A DNA stretch of 43,522 nt from an uncultured beta proteobacterium. Its GTDB lineage: Bacteria > Pseudomonadota > Gammaproteobacteria > Burkholderiales > Burkholderiaceae_C. The position numbers and the translations under genes were made by a program. Shown in pieces: positions 1-6,740 of the stretch (position 1 is the first letter of the stretch; every line of letters begins with the position of its first letter). Location of the stretch: assembly GCA_903873485.1 (NCBI GenBank), contig CAIQOO010000004.1, forward strand, positions 1-43,522. Reading direction: 5' to 3'. Under the pieces are notes generated by a model that did no database searches, was not told the DNA's origin, and saw nothing but the letters and a program-made list of their open reading frames with translations.

Positions 1-54
1 ATGCAGATTTCAATTCTATTTGGACGCAATTGCATGCGCAACTTGACGTCCATC

Positions 55-68
55 TGGGGTATACCCCA
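55..68. repeat. 14-bp perfect palindrome upstream of the integrase
   Basis: TGGGGTATACCCCA is a perfect palindrome about 105 bp before the integrase start. Two inverted GGGGTAT halves resemble the GGGGGTAT/C units near 2706-2748 at the other side of the island, so it may be an integrase arm site or an operator. Further inverted repeats (AATTCCG at 77-83, CGGAATT at 110-116) lie between it and the gene. The function is inference. Confidence 0.4.
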
Positions 69-173
69 TTTGGACAAATTCCGCCGGTTTTGGCGCAGAA
101 CCCCGGTGACGGAATTTTCGGCGGTTCCGGCTTACACCCCCCACTTGTTCCCCGTTTCCCTAGGAGAAACGCC

Positions 174-1416
174 ATGTTGACCGATGCCAAATGCCGTAAC
201 GCCACCTGTTCCCCGGACAAGAGCCGGGCGAGGTTTACAGATGCAACGGGTCTTTATCTTGAAGTCAGTCCGGCAGGGTCAAAGCGCTGGTTCTGGAAAA
301 TGTACCTGGCCGGCAAGGAAAGCAGGCTGGCGCTGGGCAGTTACCCGGACGTGTCGCTGACGGCAGCACGCAAAGCCCGTGACGCAGCAAAACTGAACAA
401 GTCAGAGGGCCGCGACCCGGTACAGATGCGCAAGGTTGAAAAGCTGATGGCCACCACGCCAGACGCAGACACCTTCAAAATCACGGCGCTGGAGTGGTAT
501 GAAATGAAGCTGGCCAGTTGGAGCGGTCATTACGCCATTCGGGAGAAACGCAATCTGGAGAAAGACTTGTTCCCCCACTTCGCAGCGCGGCGCATTGGTG
601 ACATTCTGCCCATCGAGTTGCTGGCGGCAGTCCGGGCGGTAGAGGAACGCGGCGCGTTGGACGTGGCACACCGGGTACTGACTTACAGCCGGGCAAGTCT
701 GGCGCTACGCTGTGGCCACGGGCCGGGCGCAGCGCGACGTGAGCGCGGACATCAAGGGCGCATTGAAGCCACACCACGGCAAACACTTTGCAGCCATTAC
801 TGACCCCGTGAAGTTGGGTGAACTGATTCGCGTCATCCGTGGCCATCAGGGCGGACCGATAGTCCGGGCGGCGCTGCAACTCGCACCATTGCTGTTTCAG
901 CGACCCGGCGAACTCAGGGCTGCGGCTTGGGCTGAATTCGATCTTGACGCGGCGCTGTGGACTATTCCGGCGGCACGCATGAAACGCAGCGTTGACGGCA
1001 AAAAGAACGGGGAACCCCACCTGGTGCCCCTGCCCACGCAAGCGGTAGAGATTCTGTGCAAGCTGCACCCGATTACCGGGCACAGCAAGCTGTGTTTCTT
1101 TGGCGAGCGCAGTCACGACCGACCTATCAGTGACAACACCTTGCGGGCGGCGCTGGGCACGCTGGGTTATGGGCCGGACAAACAGAGTGTTCACGGTTTC
1201 AGGGCAACAGCACGCACCTTGCTGGCGGAAGTATTGGACTTTGACCCGTTGGTGATCGAGGCGCAACTGGCGCACGCGGTCAAGGATGCCAATGGCCGGG
1301 CGTACAACCGAACCACCTACATGAAGCACCGGACCGGGATGATGCAATCATGGGCGGACTACCTAGACAAGCTGGCCAAAGGCGCAGACGTGATACCAAT
1401 TTGCAAGGCAGCGTAA
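174..1416 (+). pseudogene. P4-type tyrosine integrase, frameshifted
   Basis: This is a site-specific tyrosine recombinase of the P4 integrase family, which moves genomic islands into and out of (usually) tRNA or tmRNA genes. The ATG at 174 has an AGGAGA Shine-Dalgarno sequence. The N-terminal arm-binding domain (DUF4102-like, with the family pattern GLYLEVSPAGSKRW) reads in one frame to about 695. The catalytic half continues in the next frame from the same region to the stop at 1416. An extra A at 695/696 (context GGGCAAGTCT) explains the shift: removing it restores about 413 residues, a normal family length. The catalytic set is visible: Arg in RPGELR, Lys near MKRSVDGKK, HxxR in HGFRATAR, a second His in QLAHAV, and Tyr in YNRTTY. 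Either a recent inactivation or a sequencing error. Confidence 0.9.
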
Positions 1417-1467
1417 GCAATACGCCCTTATATCACCTTGTCAGCCAATGGCCTATACTTGCACCGC

Positions 1468-1484
1468 TTTAAGTACAATTTAAA
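1468..1484 (+). promoter_or_regulatory. Possible promoter/operator of yefM-yoeB
   Basis: A TACAAT -10-like box (1474-1479) lies inside a small AT-rich inverted repeat, TTTAA (1468) and TTAAA, about 15-20 bp before the YefM start. Antitoxins of this family usually repress their own promoter at such palindromes. No well-spaced -35 box was found: TTGTCA at 1438-1443 is too far for it. Weak call. Confidence 0.3.
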
Positions 1485-1496
1485 AAGGTGTGAATC

Positions 1497-1751
1497 ATGC
1501 GAATCGTTACCTATTCCGAAGCCCGTAGCTCCCTCAAATCAGTGCTTGACGCAGTGCATGATGATGCTGACATAACCGTCATCAGCAGGCGCGACGGGGC
1601 GGACGCTGTGGTTATGTCCCTTGACCATTATCAGAGCATTATGGAAACCATGCACCTGCTATCGACCCCGGCGAATGCAGCGCACCTTACCAAGTCAATC
1701 GCCCAACACAAAGCAGGCAAAGCCACACGGCGCGAACTGGCACAGGCTTGA
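1497..1751 (+). CDS. yefM: Antitoxin YefM (Phd/YefM family)
   Basis: An 84-residue Phd/YefM-type antitoxin. The N-terminus, beginning MRIVTYSEARSSLK, is the family's DNA-binding and dimerisation region. The middle (VISRRDGADAVVMSLDHYQS) matches the conserved stretch in which a short strand precedes the 'MSLDHYxS' segment. The C-terminal third is the flexible part expected to wrap and neutralise YoeB. The ATG at 1497 is preceded by AAAGGTG. The toxin starts 3 bases after the stop, so the two are co-transcribed and probably translationally linked. By family knowledge it represses its own operon together with YoeB. It lies between the broken integrase and a phage-type regulator, so it belongs to the accessory island and may help keep it in the chromosome. 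Confidence 0.93.
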   Translation: MRIVTYSEARSSLKSVLDAVHDDADITVISRRDGADAVVMSLDHYQSIMETMHLLSTPANAAHLTKSIAQHKAGKATRRELAQA

Positions 1752-1754
1752 CGC

Positions 1755-2021
1755 ATGGCGCGGTCAATCCGATTTACCCCGGCAGCATGGGACGATTACA
1801 CCTATTGGCAGGGGCAGGACAAAAAGACATTGAAGCGCATCAACACCCTGATCGAAGCGGCAGCGCGTGAACCGTTTACAGGCATTGGAAAGCCCGAGCC
1901 TCTATTGGGCAACATGGCCGGGTACTGGTCAAGGCGGATTGATGAAACGCACCGATTGGTGTACGCAGTTGACGATGCAGATTTTGACGTGATCGCGTGC
2001 CGTGGGCATTACGACGATTGA
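1755..2021 (+). CDS. yoeB: Toxin YoeB (RelE superfamily mRNA interferase)
   Basis: An 88-residue ribosome-dependent endoribonuclease toxin of the YoeB family, full length (E. coli YoeB is 84 residues). Family active-site positions are visible: Glu in the KPEPLLGN segment, Arg in YWSRRIDETHRLVY and the C-terminal His-Tyr in CRGHYDD. YoeB binds the ribosomal A site and cleaves mRNA when free of YefM. The gene follows yefM by 3 bases. All expected catalytic residues are present, so the toxin is probably active. This fits with an intact antitoxin having been kept while the neighbouring integrase decayed. Confidence 0.95.
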   Translation: MARSIRFTPAAWDDYTYWQGQDKKTLKRINTLIEAAAREPFTGIGKPEPLLGNMAGYWSRRIDETHRLVYAVDDADFDVIACRGHYDD

Positions 2022-2301
2022 CGGTTTTAGACCACGCCTAGCCCGACGGGGCGAAAAGCAGATTACCCCTGATCTGCCTGGCGCTGGTTCTTTATCAGGC
2101 TGGCCTGCCTATGCCCTCGTTTCTTTAGGAACGCCTGTTCCTTCGAGAACGTCTGGCCCGCCTGCGGGGTTGGGATGCTCAATAGTCAAAGGCTGGGGTT
2201 TCTTTGTTTTTTTATGCCCGTTGCTGGAAATGAACCATTAGTTTAGTTCTAAATGAACAGAAAGCTTCGATCAAGCCGCCTGAAAACTTAACTTTTGGTT
2301 C
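2022..2301. other. Intergenic region with small hairpins
   Basis: No gene is supported. It contains GCAGAT/ATCTGC (2058-2063 and 2072-2077) and AGGAAC/GTTCCT (2127-2132 and 2137-2142). The latter overlaps an alternative GTTC/GAAC pairing (2137-2140 and 2147-2150). These could be weak terminators behind yoeB, but none is followed directly by a T tract. Confidence 0.4.
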
Positions 2302-2562
2302 ATGAATGAAAAAGTGGAATTTGCCAGGCGTTTGGCGGATGCGATGACAAAAGCAGGCTACCCGTTGCGTCCTGTGGTTTTGGAGCGTGAGTTCCACACA
2401 CGCTACTGGGGTCGGTCCGTCACCATGCAGGCGGTGCGGCGCTGGCTGCGCGGAGAGGCCATCCCCTCACAAGAGAAATTGCAGGTGTTGGCGGACTGGC
2501 TCAAGGTTGAACCGCAGGTACCCCCAACAAGGCGAGCAGGTCGGCACCGGATACCCGGATAG
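2302..2562 (+). CDS. Phage-type HTH transcriptional regulator, C-terminally truncated
   Basis: An 86-residue protein resembling the N-terminal DNA-binding part of small phage or island regulators of the Cro/CI (XRE) type. The tryptophan-containing stretch FHTRYWGRSVTMQAVRRWLR reads as a helix-turn-helix, followed by the family-like segment IPSQEKLQVLADWLKVEPQV. After EPQV the sequence loses resemblance to the family and stops. Relatives, as recalled, continue for some 40 more residues. The +1 frame gives a short GEQVGTGYPDSR before another stop, so a frameshift plus truncation is possible. It may once have controlled the excision or replication genes of the integrase island. No operon partner is visible downstream. 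Confidence 0.6.
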   Translation: MNEKVEFARRLADAMTKAGYPLRPVVLEREFHTRYWGRSVTMQAVRRWLRGEAIPSQEKLQVLADWLKVEPQVPPTRRAGRHRIPG

Positions 2563-2911
2563 TCGGTGATGCGCCAGTGACCGGCGGCTGGCCTGGTGCT
2601 GAAAATTGGTGTTTCGCCTGATCGGCAGCAGTCCGCATGAAAAATAATTTTCGCCTGAAACTGATTGAAACGGTGTAAACGGTTTATATCGTTTAGGTGC
2701 CTTTTGGGGGGGTATCAAAGGCAAATAGGGGGTACAGACGGGGGTACAAAATGATATTTTCAAAAATTAAAATGTTTAATATCAATGACTTAAAGCTATC
2801 TTTAGAATGGTTTCGCCTCAAAGAGTGATTTTTGAAGGCCTTTTTCATTGGTAAATCAGGCACTTAGACTGCCCAAGCTGAGAGTTGCTTACCCAGTCGC
2901 GCCGCGCCGAG
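2563..2911. other. Island edge with GGGGGTA direct repeats
   Basis: No gene is supported in these 349 bases. Three G-rich direct repeats occur at 2706-2716 (a run of seven G followed by TATC), 2728-2736 and 2740-2748 (both GGGGGTACA), the last two 12 bases apart. As I recall, similar GGGGGTAC units occur near P4-type integrases in Burkholderiales and may be integrase arm sites. Downstream the sequence becomes AT-rich before the convergent gst gene. This is the best candidate for the right edge of the island. Confidence 0.45.
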
Positions 2912-3535
2912 TTAGCTGGGGCCAAATTTGGCGTAATACGCCAGCACCGCCGGGTTTTGGGCGATGCGCTGCATGTGCGCGTTCAGCAGCGGGGCCACCG
3001 TTTGCACCAGGTCGGTGGGCACATGGTCCAACCAGCCTGAGTTCAGGGCGCGCACATCCACAAACACCTTCAGGTCCGCCACGGTCAGGCGGTTGTCGGC
3101 AAAGTATTCGCAGCCGTGCGCCAGCAACTGGTTTTGCAGCCAGGCCAGGTACAGCGGCATGGAGCCGTTCACCAGCGCCAGGCGCGCTTCTTTCTGCGCG
3201 TCACCGGTCAGGCGGAAGGTCGGCCCGAGCTTGACGCTGGCTTCTTCCACCACATACATCACCTCGTCGCACAACAGCGCCTGAAACGGGTCCACCGGGT
3301 ACAGGCTGGCCAGCTTGCCCGCGTAGCGCAGGATGGCATCGCACTGCGTCACCTGCACGCCGTCCACCTGCAGCGTGGGCACCTGGCCAAACGGTGTGGT
3401 CTGGCGAACGTCGGCAAACTGGGCGAAGGGAAAACGAAAATCTTCAAACGCCACGCCACCCAGATGCAGTGCCAGCCGGATCGGTTCGGCGCGCCCGCCG
3501 TGTATGTCGAAATACGTGAGTTTGAGATGGTTCAT
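2912..3535 (-). CDS. Glutathione S-transferase (sigma/alpha-like)
   Basis: A 207-residue cytosolic glutathione S-transferase. The N-terminal thioredoxin-like domain (about residues 1-78) begins MNHLKLTYFDIHGGRAEPIR, placing a Tyr at residue 7 where sigma- and alpha-class enzymes have the catalytic Tyr. QVPTLQVDG carries the cis-Pro, and QCDAILRYAG the glutathione-binding Asp/Glu-Ser-type loop. The alpha-helical C-terminal domain follows, with the TVADLKVF N-capping motif. I chose the ATG at 3535 because it has AGGAAA upstream and starts at the conserved first strand; the reading frame stays open 23 codons further. It conjugates glutathione to electrophiles or reduces peroxides. It stands alone on the minus strand. 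Confidence 0.9.
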   Translation of the reverse strand: MNHLKLTYFDIHGGRAEPIRLALHLGGVAFEDFRFPFAQFADVRQTTPFGQVPTLQVDGVQVTQCDAILRYAGKLASLYPVDPFQALLCDEVMYVVEEASVKLGPTFRLTGDAQKEARLALVNGSMPLYLAWLQNQLLAHGCEYFADNRLTVADLKVFVDVRALNSGWLDHVPTDLVQTVAPLLNAHMQRIAQNPAVLAYYAKFGPS

Positions 3536-3645
3536 GGTGGTTTCCTGGTGGTGTGTTGAGGCGGAAAAGGCCCTGGCGGCAATGCCGCGCGGAGGACTCG
3601 GCAAATTCTAGGCGGGACAAGGGCTGGCTGCTGGGCCACAAAGAC

Positions 3646-3687
3646 ATTTGACCTCCAGCCCTTTTGGAATGAGGGTAAGTAGCTATC
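3646..3687 (-). repeat. Dispersed hairpin repeat, copy 1
   Basis: On the minus strand it reads GATAGCTACTTACC..., then AAAGGGCTGGAGG... and ATTTG, matching the blocks shared by the other copies (ATAGCT, AGGGCT-rG-AGG, ATTT). It lies between gst and the cold-shock fragment. Confidence 0.65.
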
Positions 3688-3800
3688 ACTTTGGGGAAAG
3701 GTGCGTCGGCAAAAGAAGATGATTCAGATGGATTGATTGAAACACCCATTTTGGGTTCTATCATCCCCTGTTTGGGTTTTGTCTCAGAAGTTATATAGAT

Positions 3801-3846
3801 TATTGGCCTGTAGCCCAATTTGGACAAGCGCTTTAAGCTATCATTT
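3801..3846 (-). repeat. Dispersed hairpin repeat, copy 2
   Basis: The minus strand shows GATAGCTTAAAGCGCTTG followed by GGGCTACAGGCCAAT, a close match to the repeat blocks ATAGCT, AGCGCTTG, GGGCTAnAGGCC. It sits about 90 bp before the cold-shock gene start. Confidence 0.65.
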
Positions 3847-3936
3847 ATATATCAGGTGAATACCCAAACAAGCCTAGAATACTTCAAAATATTCGAACAG
3901 CATGGTGCCATGGCGCTCGTGAAACAGGAGTGAACG

Positions 3937-4075
3937 ATGGCTGCGATGCGGTATCAAGGCAGGCTGAGCAAATGGAACGCCGAGCGGGGCTACGGCTTCA
4001 TCTTGGCGAGTGACAGCGGGCAGGATGTGTTTGTGCACATCACCGCCTTTCCCCGCGATGGCCGTGTACCCGGTT
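3937..4075 (+). pseudogene. Truncated cold-shock-domain protein (5' fragment)
   Basis: The first 46 or so codons encode a cold-shock domain: YQGRLSKWNAERGYGFI, then GQDVFVHI, the RNP1- and RNP2-type strands that bind single-stranded nucleic acid. An AGGAG ribosome site stands 6 bases before the ATG, so initiation looks intact. After RDGRVPGL the similarity ends, and the frame runs into the antisense strand of the convergent glycosyltransferase without a stop until 5313. That tail has no resemblance to a protein and is an antisense shadow. Related proteins carry the domain at the start of a longer chain (for example with a DUF1294 membrane part), so most of this gene was probably lost in a rearrangement. 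The end coordinate is approximate. Confidence 0.7.
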
Positions 4076-4116
4076 TGTCGAACTACGCCGGGCTGGCGCG
4101 GGGTAATTCGGTGGAA

Positions 4117-5349
4117 CTAGGCCCGATGACCATCGGCCCGGCGCTGGCGGTTGTTGACCATGTCGGCAAAAATGCGAAGCTGCCCTTGCGTGGTGGTATC
4201 CCAGGAAAAGGTCTCTGCATAGGCTCGGGTGGCTTCTCGGGCTGGGTAGTTGGCGAACAGGCTGCCCCAAGCGTCTGCCAGCCCCTGGGCGGTGCGTGTC
4301 GGCATCAGCACACCGGCACAGGGTGCGCTCACCACCTCCGGTGTGCCCCAGATGCTGGTGGCGATCACCGGCGTGCCACAGGCCATCGCCTCCAGCAGCA
4401 CATTGGCCCAGCCTTCGCGGCTGGAGCACAGCACCAGGGCATCGGCTGCGCTGTACCACCACTTCAGTTCCATCTGTGGCACCACACCGGCAAACTGAAC
4501 CCGCTCGGCCACACCGAGCTTTTCGGCCTGATGCTGCAAAGCGTTGCGCAGCGGGCCGCCGCCTGCGATCAGCAAGCGCACATCCCGGGGCAGCAGTGGC
4601 AAGGCATCTATCGCGATATGGTGACCTTTGCGCTCAATCAGGTGACCGACGCTGAGCAACAGTCTGGCATCAGACTTCAAGCCCAGCTTTTGGCGCGCCG
4701 TTTCCCGCCGCTCGGGGACAAAGCGTTGCAGGTCAACGCCATTGCGCAGCGTGTGCAGTTTGGCGGCATCGGCACCCAGCGCTTGCAGGCTGTCCATCAG
4801 CGCCTGGCACACGCCGATCGATGCACTGGCGGCCTCGGCCGTTTGCAAGATGAGCTTGCGCGGGTAGGGGTATTGCGGAATCAGGCTCAGGTCGGTGCCA
4901 CGCGCCGTCACCGAAAAGGGTTTTCCAAGCTGGCGGGCGATGATGGAGGCCGCAACGCCATCCGGGTAGTAGTAGTGCGCGTCAATCAGGTCAAAGTCGA
5001 AACCATCCTCGATGAGCCGGTGAATGACAGGCAGCGCTGCCCTGGCCATGCTGTGAGGGGCCAGGTTCATGCCAATTTTGGGTGGCAGCAGATAGCGCGG
5101 ATGATGCACCGCCAGCCCATTGCGCAACTCAAACCTGGGCGTGCCGGCAAACAGCGCGTATTCACCAAAGCGTTCACTCTTGAATGGAAACCAGGGTACC
5201 GGTGCAAGCACCTGGGCCTCGACTTGGCCGGTCTTGAGCAACTCGCGCAGGCGGGTTTCCACAAAAATGCCATGAACCGGTCGCACCGAGCTGGGGAACA
5301 GACTGGAGAATAGCAAGATGCGAATCGGTGGTGGGGTCATTGAAAGCAT
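4117..5349 (-). CDS. GT4-family glycosyltransferase
   Basis: A glycosyltransferase of about 410 residues with the GT-B fold, resembling group 1 (GT4) enzymes that build surface or exopolysaccharide. The N-terminal acceptor domain has the early glycine-containing loop RPVHGIFVETR and DLIDAHYYYPDGVAA. The C-terminal nucleotide-sugar domain shows GHLIERKGHH, GGGPLR and the EX7E motif in SSREGWANVLLEAMACGTPV. The start is uncertain: the frame is open from a GTG at 5403, giving a curious N-terminus with six consecutive His, but the match to the family starts at RILLFSSLFP just after the ATGs at 5349 and 5340. None has a clear Shine-Dalgarno sequence. The gene stands alone, converging on the truncated cold-shock gene, so its polysaccharide partners are not visible. 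Confidence 0.85.
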   Translation of the reverse strand: MLSMTPPPIRILLFSSLFPSSVRPVHGIFVETRLRELLKTGQVEAQVLAPVPWFPFKSERFGEYALFAGTPRFELRNGLAVHHPRYLLPPKIGMNLAPHSMARAALPVIHRLIEDGFDFDLIDAHYYYPDGVAASIIARQLGKPFSVTARGTDLSLIPQYPYPRKLILQTAEAASASIGVCQALMDSLQALGADAAKLHTLRNGVDLQRFVPERRETARQKLGLKSDARLLLSVGHLIERKGHHIAIDALPLLPRDVRLLIAGGGPLRNALQHQAEKLGVAERVQFAGVVPQMELKWWYSAADALVLCSSREGWANVLLEAMACGTPVIATSIWGTPEVVSAPCAGVLMPTRTAQGLADAWGSLFANYPAREATRAYAETFSWDTTTQGQLRIFADMVNNRQRRADGHRA

Positions 5350-5361
5350 TGGGCGACCATT

Positions 5362-5379
5362 ATGATGGTGATGATGGTG
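5362..5379. repeat. ATGATGGTG microsatellite
   Basis: Two tandem ATGATGGTG units; on the minus strand they encode a run of His codons just upstream of the likely glycosyltransferase start. Nearby CACTTGC (5401-5407) and GCAAGTG (5422-5428) form a 7-bp inverted repeat around an A tract. Confidence 0.6.
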
Positions 5380-5467
5380 CTGCGTTGTGTTCCCGGATTT
5401 CACTTGCGATTTAAAAAAACTGCAAGTGCCGGTTTGCTGGAGTCAATTTGTTTCACAATACGATCAT

Positions 5468-5560
5468 GCCCGAGTGGTGAAACAGGTAGACACATCGGAC
5501 TTAAAATCCGCTGCTTCGTGAATAACGGGCGTGCCGGTTCGACCCCGGCCTCGGGCACCA
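5468..5560 (+). tRNA. tRNA-Leu (anticodon UAA)
   Basis: A complete class II tRNA. The acceptor stem GCCCGAG (5468-5474) pairs with CTCGGGC (5550-5556), followed by A and an encoded CCA. The D arm contains GGTGAAACAGGTAGACAC. The anticodon loop CTTAAAA gives UAA, read as leucine. A long variable arm follows, and the T arm holds GGTTCGACCCC. No fragment of this tRNA's 3' end was seen elsewhere in the window, so it is not an evident attachment site here. Confidence 0.96.
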
Positions 5561-5594
5561 GCCACTGGTTTTACACGGCATCATAAAGCCTCAA

Positions 5595-5625
5595 AAACCC
5601 GCTTTTCTCTTAGGGAAGCGGGTTT
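5595..5625 (+). terminator. Rho-independent terminator after tRNA-Leu
   Basis: AAACCCGCTT (5595-5604) pairs with AAGCGGGTTT (5616-5625), and the stem runs into a seven-T tract. It ends the tRNA transcript and separates it from the solute-binding protein gene. Confidence 0.9.
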
Positions 5626-5798
5626 TTTTGCCTTGTTGTTGCTCAGGTCATGCGGATGCGCCACAAACATACGGTGGCGAAAAATTGCCAACCGTTTCCT
5701 TTGCCATGAACAATCAAGCGTACCATACCTCAAGTCGTTGCCGCCTTGTGCCTGCGAGCAGGGCCAATCCCATTTCAACACCATCCCGAAGGCCAAAG

Positions 5799-6707
5799 AT
5801 GTCTCGTTTTTCACCGAGTTGTCTGCTCGTGGCACTGGCCATGATGCTTTCCACTGTCACTGGTCAGGCGGCCGGGGAAAGAACCGGAACCCTGGAAGAT
5901 ATCGCCAGCAGCGGCTCGATTGCGCTGGGCTTTCATGAATCAACGCCGCCCTTTACCTATATCTCGGCTGATGGCAAACCAATGGGCTACTCGTATGACA
6001 TCGCCTTGAAAGTCGCCGAAGCGGTGCGGCGTGAACTGAAAATGCCAGCACTGCAGATCAAGCCGGTGTCCTTTACCACGCAAACCCGTTTTCCGATGGT
6101 GCAAAACGGCACCGCCGACATCTCCTGCGGTGCCACCACCCACACCACCGAACGTGAAAAGCTGGTGGCCTTTTCCAACACCATCTTCATCGCAGGCTCT
6201 CGGCTGATGACGCGCCGGGATTCTGGCATCAAAGAGTTCGCTCACCTGGCCGGCAAAAATGTGGTCACCTTTGCTGCATCCACCTCCGAGAAAATGCTGC
6301 GCAAGATGAATGCAGAGCAGCATCTGCGCATCAACATCGTGACCACCTTTGACCGTGGCGACACGCCCATTTCGGTGCTGCAAGCCGGTCACGCCGATGC
6401 CTACATGATGGACGACGTGCTGCTGCACGCAGCCATTCACCAGACCTGGCGACCAGTCGAATGGGTGGTCACCGGCAAACCTCAGTCTTTTGAGGCCTAT
6501 GGCTGCATTTTGCGCAAGGACGACCCGGAGTTCAAAAAAGTGGTTGACTTGGAAATTGCCCGGCTGATGAAGTCCGGCGAGGCCAAAGAGATTTACCGCA
6601 AATGGCTGATGTCGTCGATTCCGCCCAAGGGTGTCAACTTTGATTTCCCCATGAGCGAGGCAATGGTCGAACTGTTCAAGAACCCCAACGACAAGCCTTT
6701 CGATTGA
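5799..6707 (+). CDS. Periplasmic amino-acid-type solute-binding protein
   Basis: A 302-residue family 3 (PBPb, GltI/GlnH-like) binding protein. A signal peptide ends near GQAAGER (about residue 25). The mature protein begins with LEDIASSGSIALGFHEST, the usual 'tL.ki...g.i.vG.re...PFsy' pattern, and continues with GYSYDIALKVAEAV, MVQNGTADISCGATTHT and the late DAYMMDDV segment. The ATG at 5799 is preceded by AAGG; upstream in-frame codons lack family similarity. No permease or ATPase genes adjoin it. Instead it is followed 33 bases later by a membrane diguanylate cyclase, suggesting that ligand binding feeds a c-di-GMP signal rather than uptake. That link is inference. Confidence 0.88.
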   Translation: MSRFSPSCLLVALAMMLSTVTGQAAGERTGTLEDIASSGSIALGFHESTPPFTYISADGKPMGYSYDIALKVAEAVRRELKMPALQIKPVSFTTQTRFPMVQNGTADISCGATTHTTEREKLVAFSNTIFIAGSRLMTRRDSGIKEFAHLAGKNVVTFAASTSEKMLRKMNAEQHLRINIVTTFDRGDTPISVLQAGHADAYMMDDVLLHAAIHQTWRPVEWVVTGKPQSFEAYGCILRKDDPEFKKVVDLEIARLMKSGEAKEIYRKWLMSSIPPKGVNFDFPMSEAMVELFKNPNDKPFD

Positions 6708-6740
6708 GCCTGGGGCCAGACACCTGTCAACTCCAGCGTC

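Larger units (their letters stand above)
3536..3936. other. Intergenic region with two dispersed-repeat copies
   Basis: No gene is supported in these 401 bases. It holds two reverse-orientation copies of the window's dispersed hairpin repeat (3646-3687 and 3801-3846) and the leader of the truncated cold-shock gene, including AGGAG at 3926-3930. Confidence 0.6.

Noticed and set aside
1438..1459. TTGTCA/TATACT as promoter of yefM
   Set aside because: The two boxes are only 10 bases apart, too close for a sigma-70 promoter.
4076..5313. Long + strand open frame continuing from the cold-shock domain
   Set aside because: It is the antisense of the GT4 glycosyltransferase, whose motifs are unambiguous on the minus strand; the + strand translation has no family features.
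5468..5560. tRNA-Leu as attachment site for the island at the left edge
   Set aside because: The tRNA is 2.7 kb away from the island edge, is complete, and no copy of its 3' end was seen near the integrase or at 2.7-2.9 kb.
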